Assembly (NCBI GenBank): GCA_040285825.1
Contig: JAUPSS010000004.1
Coordinates: 4,533,658-4,597,657, forward strand
DNA length: 64,000 nt
Origin: Eukaryota sp. TZLM1-RC
Lineage: Eukaryota; Metamonada: BaSk clade
Reading direction: 5' to 3'
Each line of letters starts with the position of its first letter. Within the stretch, counting starts at the first letter, position 1. The position numbers and the translations under genes were made by a program. Under the pieces are notes generated by a model. It was not told the origin of the DNA. It did not search any database and was given only the letters and a program-made list of their open reading frames with translations. Shown here in pieces: positions 10,502-21,992 of this stretch.

Positions 10502-11425
10502 AAATAACCTGTGTAAAGCTTGGATTTTGATGTTAGACTTGGCTTGGCCAAGAAAAAGAATCCCGCTTTTGCAAATCTTTTACAAGATATGTGTGACAGT
10601 ACTTCTTCTGCCTTAGTAACAACAATTCCACAAGTTTATGGTACTCTCTTATCCGATTCTGCTTGGGCTCTGAATATGAGATTTCGTTCCTTTATCTGGC
10701 CTGATAATTTACCTCATAATTTAATTTGTAAATGTTCTCGAGAAATTACAACTACTCATTTGTTAAATTGTAAACATTTTATTACTTTTAGAAGCAAGGT
10801 TCATGATGCTGTAAGAGATTAGTTATATTGTATGTGTAAATCTCATAGAATTGAATCCTTCTTGGAACCTCTGTTGTCAAATCTGTTTGATGCTGAAAAT
10901 GATTTTCATAAGAATAATAGAGGTGATGTCATATTACCTGGATTAGATGGAAGCTTCATTTTATTGGATGTAATGTCTGTTGATCCTTGTAATGCCTCAA
11001 ATGAAAGGCTTGTTAATTCTGAAATTCATAATCCCCTTTCAAATGCTGAAAATTTTAAATTCAAAAAATACAATGAACCTTTGTCCAAATTGGCCAGTCT
11101 ACAGCATGCAAAATACAATTTGTATCCATTTGTATTTTCCCTTTTTGGTTCACTTGCACCAACTGCTTTACGTTTTTTGGATGATTTTGAAATGATTGTA
11201 AAGAGAAGAACTGGCAGAAATTTCAACAGATTGTTTTGGCAAAATAGAATTGTGTTTTCTATTTTTAAGGGGATGTTGAAGATGGTTTCTGATGCTTTGC
11301 TTTCTCTTGGATCTCACTATGAGAGAGTTGCATCTAGTGTTTTTGTTTTGGGAGAGATGGATTTTTTAGATGTTGATTTATAGGTTTAGAATAAAATTAA
11401 ATTTAATTAAAAAAAATAACCTGTG
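10502..11425 (+). mobile_element. Non-LTR retrotransposon, family C, 5'-truncated copy with 12-bp TSD
   Basis: The insert runs 10514-11413 and is flanked by AAATAACCTGTG at 10502-10513 and 11414-11425. It is 5'-truncated and ends in an A-rich tail, as expected for target-primed reverse transcription. Coding content: CKCSREITTTHLLNC knuckle, HDAVRD, RGDVILPG...LLDVMSVD (RLE), tail DFLDVDL. One in-frame TAG (10820-10822) follows AVRD; otherwise the frame is open. The segment from about 10960 is nearly identical to the copy at 41.4 kb, so insertion was recent. Confidence 0.9.
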
Positions 11426-11454
11426 ATTTTCAATTCAAATGAATTATCAACACA

Positions 11455-12030
11455 TTGCTTGTCTTTTCCTCAGCCAATAAATTCATGTTTTCTTTCCTCA
11501 GTATAGCCAATGCATCCTCCATCAAGGTACAACTGATGCTACAACTGTACAAAGGTGCCCGTGCCTTCTTTCAACAGGAAATATCTCTTTATTATGACAA
11601 CTGCTTTACCGCAGTAGAACTTCAGGAAGCTGCTCATCAATTTTTCCACTCCCAATTGTCTGCAAAGAAAAAGAAGTTTAACAGTGACTGGCAACTTGAA
11701 GTCAAATACAAGTCAACCGGCAGCCAGTTTCGTCCAAAAGTAACCTCCACGATAGCTGGATGGATAAACAATAAAGGATACCTCTGCAGTTGACAACATT
11801 AGGCGTGAATTTGGAGTTTCGTCATTGTTGATTGATTTGTTAAAAGCAGCCTGTAACCAGCGACTAAGAAATGACTGTGAAACGCAGAAGTATTGAGCTA
11901 TATAAGTTTGTGGTTTGTTAAGAAACATATAGGTATAACAGGCCCTAACCTTAGTGTCCTCAGATGCTTGGACCCTTAAGGACGCAAGCTTTTGTGAAGA
12001 CAACAACATGTCGTATGTATACCCCATAAA
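11455..12030 (-). mobile_element. Possible DNA-transposon relic with helix-turn-helix
   Basis: A minus-strand ORF (12027-11713) encodes about 104 residues with a helix-turn-helix-like stretch (QTYIAQYFCVSQSFLSRWLQ), as at the N-terminus of Tc1/IS630-type transposases. The overlapping plus-strand ORF 11455-11793 also looks protein-like, and I cannot decide which strand was coding. No catalytic DDE domain, terminal repeats or TSD were seen. Treat it as an unclassified mobile remnant between the LINE and the gypsy-like element. Confidence 0.3.
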
Positions 12031-12034
12031 TAAT

Positions 12035-13520
12035 AGTGACTGTCTGTTTGTTAGTTTTGTTAAATGTTATGGCAATAAAAAGCTCAATACTACAAAAGTT
12101 AATTGATATAGACATTCTGTCCCAAAAGAAAGCAGGTTGATGTAAGACGTATAAGGTCTCTGCTTATGAAGTTGTTGTGATGACATCATATCTCTTCTGT
12201 TACAAAAGAAGCAAGGTTGATCTTATTGTGTACAAAACGAACTGATATAGAATTACAGACGGGTTTAGCCCTACTTCTTTGTTAATAAAGGCTACGTATA
12301 ACTTGTGAAAGAGCGTTCTGTGGGGTGAGTGAAAACCCAGTGAGTAAAAATAGTTTGTACTGACAACCCACTGAAAAAGCGATCCTCAGACTAAATAACA
12401 CTATTTATTATATTATCCTGGCGAGTCATACACAATGAACTCACCACAAATCTACTCCACCTGTTCCTTCTTCGGAAGTTCCTACAAGAAAATTATTCAT
12501 ATCCCTCCAACATCTGGCCAGACTTCTCAGCAAGGTCCCGTTGTTTTTTCTACTCTTACAGCTTGGCAAGTGCTTAATGTTACCCAGCCTAACAGTTATC
12601 AACCTCCAACTCAGCCGCAAGAATCAGATTCTCCCTTCGTTTCTGTTCAGCAAAGGACTGAAGCTCAAACTTTAGTTCTTAATGTTGGCATTGAATTAAT
12701 GCAAGGAGATCCTGCCTCGATTCCTCCTAATGAGCTCATTGCTGCTCCATTCCCATATTGGAGTCCAGAAGTAGTCAATGACCACGGCGTAAGGATCCGT
12801 AGAAGAATAGGCCCACACTTCCCTACTGAAGAATTAGATAACCCTCCACCCAATTTTCTTCAGCGGGATATTGTTGGAGGTTTCAGAATTCCTCGAGAAG
12901 GAGTACGGAGAATTTTCGCTGGTGATGAGCTGAATTTCTTCCTCAACCGCTGCAATCCGTGTCCTTTCCCTAGGTTTAGCCCTGGGTATAACGGATATCT
13001 TGATATTTCTATCAACCGAAGCCAACCCTTTCTCTCCTGGCCAATTGGTCAAACGAGCTTCGGCTTCCACAGCTAAATTATATGGTAACTATCAAGGACT
13101 TTTCAAAGTTATATATACACCATCTCCCTCCACATTTGACATTAAGAATTTGTCTACTGGCATGGTAGTCAAAGCCAGTGTGAAGCACCTTCAACCTTGG
13201 CATTCCAGTTAACCCGCAATTGATGATTTTCACTCATGGGTCGCAGCCAATGACGCCGAAGAACAGAAAGTTTTCAGTCAGGATGGTGGCCATTACCAAG
13301 TCCAATGGCCTGACAATCATATTAGCACTGAGCTGGTTTCGACTATTCAGAACACCTCTGCTTACAAAGAATTCTCCAAGTCTATATCTGATACTCACTC
13401 TCATCCTTCCCGCCGTAAACGACGTTCTAATAAAATTAACAATACTGTAAATTTTACTCCTATCAGGCCTCAACGCTCGGAAAGAAGAAAGGGCGGTGTT
13501 AGCCTTGGATAATATTTGTT
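12035..13520 (+). mobile_element. Collapsed Ty3/gypsy-like LTR retrotransposon
   Basis: ORF 12435-13076 (213 aa, proline/glutamine-rich) looks like a Gag N-terminal part. A +1 frame beginning near 12950 gives NPFSPGQLVKRAS...YGNYQGLFKVIY...VVKASVKHLQPW, a typical integrase C-terminal SH3-like domain. After its stop the same frame continues with HYQVQWPDNHISTE...TSAYKEF, which resembles a chromodomain. Protease, RT, RNase H and the integrase core are absent, so the two ends are joined by a large deletion. TGGCGAGTCATAC at about 12419 could be a tRNA primer-binding site after an upstream LTR. No matching 3' LTR was seen. Confidence 0.55.
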
Positions 13521-14977
13521 TTAATAGTTTAATTGTAGTTCATTGTACAAATGCGCCCATGTGCTTAAGTTGAGGGAAATCCTCATTCCCTCGCAATAAA
13601 CCTCTTTACATATCTTATAGGTACATGTCTAGTCATAACCCCGCAGATCATCACTAGGGACCAAGAGTCCTCAAAGGAAAGAAGTGCGCATAATGAACCC
13701 AGTGTCTGTCTGAGCACCCAAAAAAACAGGCCCAATTGTTACCTCAAATTCTGGTAGTGTTCTTCATTCAGTTTTTATTACTTTCCAAAAGGAATTTTAT
13801 AACAGTAGAAATTTCCCTCAAACTCAACATCTATTATCGAAAACTCACCAACAGGCCTTTTCGTCATAATATTTTCCAAGTGATAGCAACGAACTAGAAA
13901 CAAGGCTGTACAATGCCTTGGGAAAAGAAAATACAATTCTATTTTGCGTCAAAGTTTGGTCAAAGATTCTTTTACTTCTATCTTAAGAATTTGAAATATA
14001 TCATCTGGAAAAGCAAAATCAAATTTACCCAAGGTTTCCAAAAAAGGAGAAGGCAAAAGGACAGTGGAGCTGTTGTGTGTGGCAGTTGGTATTTAAATTA
14101 TTATTATTTTCAGCATGCTTGATAATTTTGGCCTTTTCACCTCTACGTAAAAGTTAACAATAAAAGGGAAAAAATGTTTATTTGAGTTATTTGATACATC
14201 TGTAGATCTGAAATCAATAATTACAATAAAATACAATGAAACAGATTAAGGATTGCATCATGATCTTTTGACCTAACAGTATTAAAACTTTTTCGTATTA
14301 TTGAAATAATATATACAAATTTTACAATTAAATTCATCAATTTGAGTGACAGTTTTTCCATATAAACAAAGTGAACCATGTCAAAGATTATCAGGCCACA
14401 TAAATCCTCCAAAAGGCATGAATAATACAAAACAAGGGCCATTCATAAACAAACCATTATTCTTGGTACTTGATTAATTAAACACTAAGCAGAACCAACA
14501 TCCATTAAAAATTTGCAAAAGGGAGATTTTTGCATATGTCAAAAACCAAATCTTCAACACTTACTGTATGTTTGTGAAGCTTCTGTAATGGTAGTGTTTA
14601 GCATCAAAAGCTTATCTTCCGTTTATGAAAATCAGGAATGTAATTGAACAAATTGTCTATTTCCATCAGTGTATATCCGCCATAAACTTAATTAATTCAT
14701 TTGTTATGATTTTGATGAATCCACTCTATTGATCATCGTAATCAATCTTTTGATTGATGTCATTATTCTTTTAATTCATTGTCGATAAAAGTAACCTCTC
14801 TCAACACTCTCGGTCATCTGAAGCTACATGTTTTAACAATTGTATTTAGAAGGCGTTGACGTTTGTAGGTGGAAGCGGAGACCAACAAATGAAAGACTTT
14901 GACCTGTAAAACAGACACAAAAACAATAAAAACTTAAAGAAAAACTTTATTTTATTAAATAAACCTTATAATACAAT
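13521..14977. other. Gene-free stretch with one LINE relic
   Basis: No gene is supported here. On the minus strand, 14460-14110 is a decayed family C LINE fragment: FMWPDNL.HGSLC.YGKTVT..EFNCK and SKDHDAI correspond to the knuckle and HDAVRD regions of intact copies. Short ORFs at 13913-14122 and around 14221-14442 are shadows or parts of this relic. The rest is AT-rich DNA without recognisable features. Confidence 0.5.
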
Positions 14978-16690
14978 TTAAGCACACCGATCACCAATAT
15001 CCTCACACAAAATTCTTATGTCTTCTAAAGAACGTTCAGTGTTGACCAAAAGGGAATCAAATAAATCCAAAGTTTTGTTATAAAAAGTTCTTGTATCTCC
15101 CAATTCACCCTTCTTGAAATCAACAGAAATATCTGCAAGATTCCTAAAGACTTTTTCAAAAATGGTCAAACAAAGCCTGCACATCCAGTGAGCCCCTGAA
15201 AAGAAATCATTTGATTGACAATCTAAGGTTGAAATTGATGGAAGATCAGAATTTTGCAATTGATGTTTCAATTTTGAATTTTCATTGGTTAATGTCTCAA
15301 TCTCATCCTCCAACTGGTTTAACGTAATATTCAATTCAGTGTCACGTTTGGTCTTCTTGACTCTTGTTGACTCAGCCCTTCTTTTTTGACACTTTGCATT
15401 TTCTCCTTTTAAAGACTTAATTTCTGCTTCTAGCCTATTTGTCCTTGCATCCATTCTGGACATCCAAACCGCATTGAGAGCCAATAGTAAATTATTCATC
15501 ACTTCGGGAGGGTTATTTGGCAAGCATTTCCTAGCCCATTTACGAGCAACAATGACGGCATCAGTAGGAACGAACCATTTGAGCTCTTGGAGTGGAGAGC
15601 CATCGGGAAAATATGATAAAGAATTATCCAACAAGTTTGATGTGAGGTAACGCAAAGGAACTTCAGAGGGTTCTTCAAAATCAATATCCTCAGGAATCTC
15701 GTGGATTAGGAACTTGTATTTTGGAACTTCCGATAACATTTTCATCAGCCGAAGACAATCATGTTTGCTGGCTTCTAATTCATCCTTCAATCTGGAGATT
15801 CTCCTTTTTGTTCTCAGATCTTTCATTTCTTTTGATCCTTGGACTTGCACCTCCTCTTCAGCTGCCTGTAGTTGGGCTTCCAAGGACAGAACTTGATGTC
15901 GAAGTTGACTGGAAAGGTGATTTGATTGATCGAGTTGTGTCTGAAGTGATTGTTGTTCGACTTCCAAATCTGTTATTTTTGATTGTAATTCATTTTCTGT
16001 GACGTCATGATGACTATATTTTGATTGCAATCTATCAACTTCTGATTGCAATCGTAATATCTCGTCATCTCTAGACACTATTTGATCACTCTTTTCTCTC
16101 ATCTTCTTCTCCCAGCCTGCAAGATCAAAATTCAGCTCATCAATCTTATTTTTAAACTCCTTCTCCTTATTGATACATCCTTTATGTTGTTCATAAAGCT
16201 GGTTGAACCTTTCTTCCGTCTTTGTTAAAGATTCCCTGGTTGATTTTAACTCGTTAGTTTTGGCTTCAAGGTGATCTCTGAGCGTTTCAGCCTCAACTGA
16301 TCTTTCTGCAAGCTGCGACTTGGTGGTTTCAAAGGAGCGTTTGACAACTTTGAGTTCATTACGAAGAGTTGAGCAGACCTTCTCAGAGGAATCGAGTCGT
16401 TGGAGGAGGAGAGCTTCACGTTCGGCGAAAGAGGAAGCTTCAGCCACATCCAGTGAGGCCATGCGACGAGCTCTATCTACAAGACTTGTTTTGAGTGATG
16501 TCCAGACTTTGCTGTCTGAAACAGAAGGAGAGCGGGTACGACTAGATGCTGACTTATCAAGGTTGGATTTAGATATGATAGGAGATGTTGGAGGTTTGGT
16601 TATTGAAAGGGAGAGATCATCATCTTCATCTGAAGAGTCAACCTCGTTATAAGGTACATATCGCTCTATTTTGAGCGATCTGCTGCTCAT
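14978..16690 (-). CDS. Long coiled-coil protein, unknown (570 aa)
   Basis: I do not recognise a family. The N-terminus (residues 1-75) is acidic and Ser-rich with an SSDEDDD cluster and likely disordered. Residues of about 80-315 and 395-460 are long heptad-rich coiled coils (ESLTKTEERFNQLYEQ, KITDLEVEQQSLQTQLDQ). Between them and at the C-terminus are shorter globular helical segments containing several cysteines (HWMCRLCLTIFEK). No membrane span or signal peptide is visible. A cytoskeletal or flagellar role is plausible but only inferred. ATG at 16690 opens the frame and no intron is needed. Confidence 0.8.
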   Translation of the reverse strand: MSSRSLKIERYVPYNEVDSSDEDDDLSLSITKPPTSPIISKSNLDKSASSRTRSPSVSDSKVWTSLKTSLVDRARRMASLDVAEASSFAEREALLLQRLDSSEKVCSTLRNELKVVKRSFETTKSQLAERSVEAETLRDHLEAKTNELKSTRESLTKTEERFNQLYEQHKGCINKEKEFKNKIDELNFDLAGWEKKMREKSDQIVSRDDEILRLQSEVDRLQSKYSHHDVTENELQSKITDLEVEQQSLQTQLDQSNHLSSQLRHQVLSLEAQLQAAEEEVQVQGSKEMKDLRTKRRISRLKDELEASKHDCLRLMKMLSEVPKYKFLIHEIPEDIDFEEPSEVPLRYLTSNLLDNSLSYFPDGSPLQELKWFVPTDAVIVARKWARKCLPNNPPEVMNNLLLALNAVWMSRMDARTNRLEAEIKSLKGENAKCQKRRAESTRVKKTKRDTELNITLNQLEDEIETLTNENSKLKHQLQNSDLPSISTLDCQSNDFFSGAHWMCRLCLTIFEKVFRNLADISVDFKKGELGDTRTFYNKTLDLFDSLLVNTERSLEDIRILCEDIGDRCA

Positions 16691-17491
16691 TGAAAATTAA
16701 GGTTGCTTCAAGTTGCAACAAAAGTGGCCGAACAATTTTATTTTTGGACTTGCAACATCTTTTGATATAGATACAACCCCTACAATGCATTGTTACTAGT
16801 TGCTCTCTTCTTCTTTTTCACATTCTTTTGTTCTGGATTTTGTGTCACTTATGTCAGGCCTTGTCTGTAGTCAACAGTTATTGTGAAATTGCGGAATTAT
16901 TGTTTTAGAAATTCAATAAATAGTAGACTGCTTCAACCAAGTAATACTGAATAAATATGGAAAAATTTCGCTGAAAGCAAAACAAACAAAATGAACTGCA
17001 AATCTCATCTTCTCAGAAAATGGGTTCATCATCAGGTGAACGAATTTCAACTCCAAATATCCATAGGTAGACAAGATGCTATGCTTCAGCTTTACAGCAA
17101 ATTTTAAAATCACCAACATACATTGTTTTAACAGAAAGAGTTGCTGAACTATTTACTTCGATGTGATTTTTCCATTTTTTGCAAAATCAAAAAATTGCGC
17201 CAAAAATAAGACTTCATATCTGTTAGATTACGAAATTTTTTCATCCTTTAAGGGGAGTTATAGCAAGGAACATACCAGATCAAAATTTTGTAGAGGAATT
17301 CTTGGTTTCGACCTATATGAGTGATCTTTGCGAAGCATTAGCGTTTAATAAAAATTCACTATTGAATCTATATTGGAATTTTACCATTAGGGATCACAGC
17401 TACATTCAATTAAATGACTTTCATATAATCCAACACTCCAACAACAGTTCTCGCTCAGTTAAAAATAGAATATTTATTTACAAAAAACTAA
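16691..17491. other. Intergenic stretch with LINE tail relic
   Basis: No gene is supported. On the plus strand about 17230-17340 resembles the family A LINE terminus: ARNIPDQNFVEEFLV corresponds to the conserved ARQQADQDFVDEILAQ end of that family. Short ORFs here are low-complexity AT-rich shadows. Confidence 0.4.
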
Positions 17492-18157
17492 TTATTTGAG
17501 ACGTTTGTTGCTTCTGTCTTTTGAATTGAGTGATCTGGGCAAATTTCGATCTCTGAACCTTTCAGAATAGCCCAATAAACGGCGACTACGGTCAGACCAA
17601 TCTCTGTCAAAAGCTTCGGCATCTTCAACGTTTTCCATTCTGGTGGTAACGTTGTCGTGACCGTCCCTGTCTCGTTCCCTATAATAACGCATTGTCTTAT
17701 CACCAATCGTGCGACTTTCTTCAAACGTCTGTTTGCCTGTACGTGAGTCGTGGACGGCAGTCGATGTATGTTTAACCCCACCAGGGCCTGAAGAATGACT
17801 GACTGTTTTTGAATAGAAGACTTGATGATTTCCAGAATTTGGGTTTGTGAAATCACCAAAGTCCATATCAAACATTGATGAGTCAAACAAACTGCCAAAT
17901 CCAAATCCAAGACGATCACTGGGGCCTCGTCTAGGACGGTCAGCCCTATTGCCTACGTGACGATAACGATCTCTGTCTGTAGATGGATCATCAGGGTGTT
18001 CAACTTCAACGTTTTGATGCGAAGAATGTTGATGAGATTGTTCATTATCGTCTAATTCTTCTACGACAGGTGATTGATGACGGTTTCTCTGAGAAGAGCG
18101 GTGTCTGTCACGAGAGAAATGAGAGTCGAAAGGATCGTGGAAAAAGTTGTTGAACAT
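17492..18157 (-). CDS. MLF: Myeloid leukemia factor (MLF) family protein
   Basis: MLF proteins are conserved eukaryotic adaptors linked to chromatin, stress and vesicle or aggregate biology; their biochemical role is not settled. The sequence shows the family core: GFGSLFDSSMF...GDFTNP, then PGGVKHTSTAVHDSRTGKQTFEESRTIGDKTMRYYRERD and VEDAEAFDRDW, followed by a basic tail (NKRLK). It encodes 221 residues, a usual length. I chose ATG 18157 (MFNNFFHDPF), which matches the family N-terminus. An upstream ATG at 18208 adds 17 residues with no family similarity. The middle is Arg/Asp/His-rich and probably disordered. Confidence 0.85.
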   Translation of the reverse strand: MFNNFFHDPFDSHFSRDRHRSSQRNRHQSPVVEELDDNEQSHQHSSHQNVEVEHPDDPSTDRDRYRHVGNRADRPRRGPSDRLGFGFGSLFDSSMFDMDFGDFTNPNSGNHQVFYSKTVSHSSGPGGVKHTSTAVHDSRTGKQTFEESRTIGDKTMRYYRERDRDGHDNVTTRMENVEDAEAFDRDWSDRSRRLLGYSERFRDRNLPRSLNSKDRSNKRLK

Positions 18158-18458
18158 ATTTCTGCTTATATTTTTGGAATCATAGAATTTAAAATAGTGC
18201 CACGTCATTATGCGTCATAACCACCTGTTGTTCAGACAATAACAACATCCGTTACGTTATACAAGAACATATTCCTGTTATGTCACTTAGCATACCTTCT
18301 ACATTAATTTTCTTGTTATATAATCACTTCATTGATATTGTTTTGGGGACACTACATTCTATAAATTCAGTAATGTAGACTGTAACATTAAATAGTATAT
18401 ACGAATATTTATTTTTGAACAAGATCTCTACAATAATAAGACAAAAAAGACTCTAAAA
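18158..18458. other. Intergenic gap
   Basis: About 300 bases between MLF and Rab1, AT-rich, with no ORF, RNA gene or repeat I can support. It must contain the MLF promoter and the Rab1 3' end. Confidence 0.5.
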
Positions 18459-19155
18459 TTAACAAGAACATCCAGATACTTCACGGCCTTCATCAATAGC
18501 AATATTATCACCAATGGTACCAGTAACAGGTTGACTGTCTAGTCTCTCCTTAATTTGCTTGGCCAACCTGAGGAAAGCACTTTCTACATTTTCAGCTGTT
18601 TTGGCAGATGTTGGAGTGTATTCGATACCGCGTTCAGCAGCAAAAGCACGAGCCTGTTCATCAGTAACTTCACGTTGCTCTGTGAGATCAGTCTTGTTTC
18701 CAACCAAGAGAATAGACACGTTTTCACTGGCAGAGTCTTCGATTTCACGTAACCACATTTGGACATTTTCAAAGGACTGACGTTTGGTGACATCGAACAC
18801 AACAATAATGCCCTGGGCACCGTGGTAGTACGAGGCAGTGATAGTACGGAAGCGCTGGGGTAAGTACAAAGGGAGAACACACTTCTTGTCCGGCGGTATC
18901 CCATATCTGCAGTTTGATGGTCTTTCCATCAATTTCAACGGTTTGGATTTTCTATCGTTAGAAGCTAGGATGCGTCATACGAAGTCGACACCAATCGTGG
19001 TTGTGAAAGTGTCACTGAAGTCCCCGTCGGCGAAACGGACAAGAAGGCAAGATTTACCTACGGCTGAGTCACCAATTAAGAGAAGTTTGTATAAATGGTC
19101 GCTGGTGTAAGGTCCAGAACGAAGAGGTGACAAACTAGTCAGTGGAACGGCTCAT
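18459..19155 (-). CDS. RAB1: Rab1/YPT1-type small GTPase, four exons
   Basis: Directs ER-to-Golgi vesicle tethering. Exons (minus strand) are 19155-19136, 19101-18981, 18951-18883 and 18854-18459, giving 201 residues. The three introns are 34, 29 and 28 nt. Exon 1 encodes MSRSTDY and continues as [12 protein letters not shown], the normal Rab N-terminus; no in-frame ATG exists without splicing. Motifs: GDSAVGKS (P-loop), TIGVDF switch I, DTAGQE, NKTDL, TSAK. The C-terminus CSC suits geranylgeranylation. [22 protein letters not shown] and [15 protein letters not shown] resemble Rab1/Rab8 more than Rab5 or Rab11. Introns end CTTACACCAG, CTAACGATAG and CTTACCCCAG. Confidence 0.93.
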
Positions 19156-19795
19156 AGTTGATTATGGTGGGATTCAAACGAAAGTACCTACTACTGCCTA
19201 CACTGCATAATTCCTCCTTTTCAAAATCCTTCTCCCTTTTTCTCTCTATTTGAATGGTTTCTGCACCAGGGTTAGATTAAACACTGGGTTTGTTGAAGAT
19301 AATCACGTATGGTTGTGCTCTTCATTTTGTTATATACACTTGTTGAACAAAACTTTCGTTGCATGTCATTTGTCACTATACAAGCTTGATGAATAAGCTT
19401 AAAAAATCGCTGTTTGTTAATCATAAATTAAAATTGTCCATATTACAACCCAATTCTATCACAATATTTGTCACACTGGTTTTCTTCATGCAAATCAATA
19501 AAATTCATTTTTTTTTCATTTGCACCAAAGTATTTTGTTTTATTCCGAATGTGGAAAAGTCACACAGAACTAAATAACGAATATCGATTTGTACAATGTT
19601 TTGTTAGATTTGACAAAATAGAAAAGTAGTCATAGACAGAGAAACATAAGCAAAGATCGTTTGTGCTCATCTCAATTGAAGGAATTTCCATTTTTTGTTC
19701 TAGGCTGTTACTTCTTAGTGAAGTAGTTATCAAATTGCTAAAATGCATAATAGATCTCAATAAAGCAATATTTTATTGATCTTGCACATTTAACA
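19156..19795. other. Intergenic stretch, nothing recognised
   Basis: AT-rich DNA upstream of Rab1 with only short ORFs of skewed composition. I see no gene, RNA or repeat. It borders the family A LINE that starts near 19796. Confidence 0.5.
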
Positions 19796-21950
19796 AAATA
19801 AACTCATAACTAATGGACCGAAATTCATTGAACCAAGATTTCCTCTACAAAATCTTGATCTGCTTGCTGTCTAGCTAAAGCTTCTCTAATTCGATTGAAA
19901 AACCGAGGTAATCTATTAATTATGGCAAATTGCATTCGAAAGTACCATAAAAATATCAAATCTTTTCATTGTTTTTTCTGAAACCATTGTTTGGAAATCA
20001 TCCAAAAAAGTTCCTGCTTCTACTGCTAGTCTTCCGTTTATCGAAAATGGGAATCTTTGTCATATTTTCTATGTTTTTCTTTAGCATTAAATTTAAGTGC
20101 ACTTACAGGATTAAGTTTTCTTCTTTGAACCAAAGTGTCATTTGCAACATTACAGGAGACAAAGTCAACAACAGCCTCAGAATTCACGATCAAATCACAG
20201 TATATTTCACCTCTATCATCAGAACCAAAATTATTCAATGACAATGTTTCTTTCAGCAGAGGCTCTTTGATACACGAAATTTTTGCAGTTCGAGCCATAT
20301 TAAAACAGTGTCTTTAACAGCATCATGTAATGAAGAACGATAAGTTATCAATTTCGAACAATTCACAGCATGACGTAAAGTGAGCTGTGGTGAATTTGAA
20401 CAAATACATTTTTCTTTCGATAATAATTGATTAATGGGGATATTTTTTTAACTGGAACTTTAATTGAGATAAAAAAACCCATCTAGAATTCAATATCCTC
20501 CAAACAAGCGTCACTATTACTGAACCTACTCACAGCATTACGTTCATATTCTACACCAATAGCTAAAAGTGCCTTTGAAATCATTGTTGGAATAGACGGG
20601 AAAATGCAAAAAACAATTCTATTTAACCAGAAAGTGGAATTCATTGTTTTACCAGACCTATTCAGTAACACTTTCTTGAAATTTTCAAAAAAGTGCAACC
20701 CTGAAGATCCAATATTGCCACAAAGAGAAAATGCAAGCGGCACAAACTGATATTTCACATGTTCTACTCTACCTAACTTGCCAAAGGTTCTTCATATTTT
20801 TTTATCTTCTTTTTTTCGGCGTTAGATAACGCCGAATCAGCGGAATACACTAAACGAGCAGCAGAATTTTTGCAAACATCAACTGAGACAACATCCACAA
20901 CATTGAGAACACCATCGATCCCTGGAGCTACTAAATCTGCCCTTCTTTTACCAAAGGAATCATCAGTTTGATCTGAAGACAGCCAACGTACTAATGGCGC
21001 AATAAATGCCTCTATATTGAAACTTTTGCACATGGCATATAATTGATCACGAACTGAGTCATGAACAATTGAGCGATAAGTTATAAAGTACTTACAGTTA
21101 AAAATATGGGAAAGCGTAACAACACTCTTGCAGCGACAAATTAAATCATTTGGTAAAGAACAAGGCCATAGAAAACATCTCATTCTCATTGCAGTGGTCC
21201 AATGATGATCATTGAATGGGGATATTCAAATATAATCTGATTTTTATTACAAATGCTTCATTAGTGGCACACAAACCAAATCTTCGTGGTACAATGGTTA
21301 CAAACAGTGATGAATCTGATGACTGGTTTTCACAAACACCCTTTTCCAATAACAATGAGTGAAGATCTGGATTTAAAACAGCCGAGCTGCATCTTGTATT
21401 TATAAAAATCATTTTCATACATTCCAGTCAATCGTTTCTGTAATGTTCGAAAAGTGTATTTTAAATTTAAAACATTCTATTCAGGAATAATGCCATTGAA
21501 TGATTGGGGAAAGCATCGACTCCATTTTTCTGCATTAATTTTAGAAATTTCTTCATTTAATGCAAAAACAGTAAAGCGCCATAATGTGGACTAAGATAAG
21601 CATGATCTGGAATTTGGAACATTTTACATCCTAGTAATTGTGACAAAACTTTTGCTCGTAAATCATTAAACTTTTAAGCCAAACGCCTAGTGATAAGAGG
21701 ATCTGTAGATCGAAATACATGATTAAAGTTGGAACTAAAACACAGTCTTATAGAGGTAAATTTGATATGTTTTTGTATATCTAAAGTCATCATTTGGTCA
21801 ATTTTTTCGGAAATTGAGTTTAACTTTTCAAACAATTCTTTCAAACGTGAACATCTTAATTCTACACAAGCAAGGTCTATGATGCTGTGATAGACCAATG
21901 ATATTGTATTTGAAAGTCTCAATTAGACTTAAGCTAGTCTTTGTTTTATT
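19796..21950 (-). mobile_element. Non-LTR retrotransposon, family A, split by a family B insertion
   Basis: Reading on the minus strand from about 21950, the copy shows an RT thumb-like piece (SISEKIDQMMTLDIQKHIKF), the C-terminal region (VPRRFGLCATNEAFV), and after the interruption the C-x-C...H...C knuckle, HDAV, RLE-like DDRGEIYCD...VDFVSCNVAN and the family tail near 19830. Frameshifts and stops break it. Family A sequence stops at 21227 and resumes at 20444; between them sits a separate family B element. Confidence 0.85.
20433..21226 (-). mobile_element. Family B LINE inserted into family A, 12-bp TSD
   Basis: The insert is 20445-21214 (770 bp), flanked by direct repeats AATGGGGATATT at 20433-20444 and 21215-21226. 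Its 3' end (low-coordinate side) begins with a T run on the plus strand, the complement of a poly(A) tail. It is 5'-truncated at the knuckle region. Coding: CRCKSVVTLSHIFNC, HDSVRD, FGKRRADLVAPG...VVDVVSVDV (RLE), tail ACLEDIEF; one frameshift lies near 20765. The intact TSD and the uninterrupted host sequence on both sides show retrotransposition into an existing element. Confidence 0.93.
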
Positions 21951-21992
21951 TATAAATAAGACTTATTTTACATTGGATCACTACCTCAATTT

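Noticed and set aside
17488-17919. 143-aa minus-strand ORF beside MLF
   Set aside because: Alternative frame of the MLF coding sequence; the MLF frame has the family motifs.
18459-18938. Rab1 starting at 18938 or being a truncated Rab
   Set aside because: The P-loop and N-terminus are present upstream once three micro-introns are removed.
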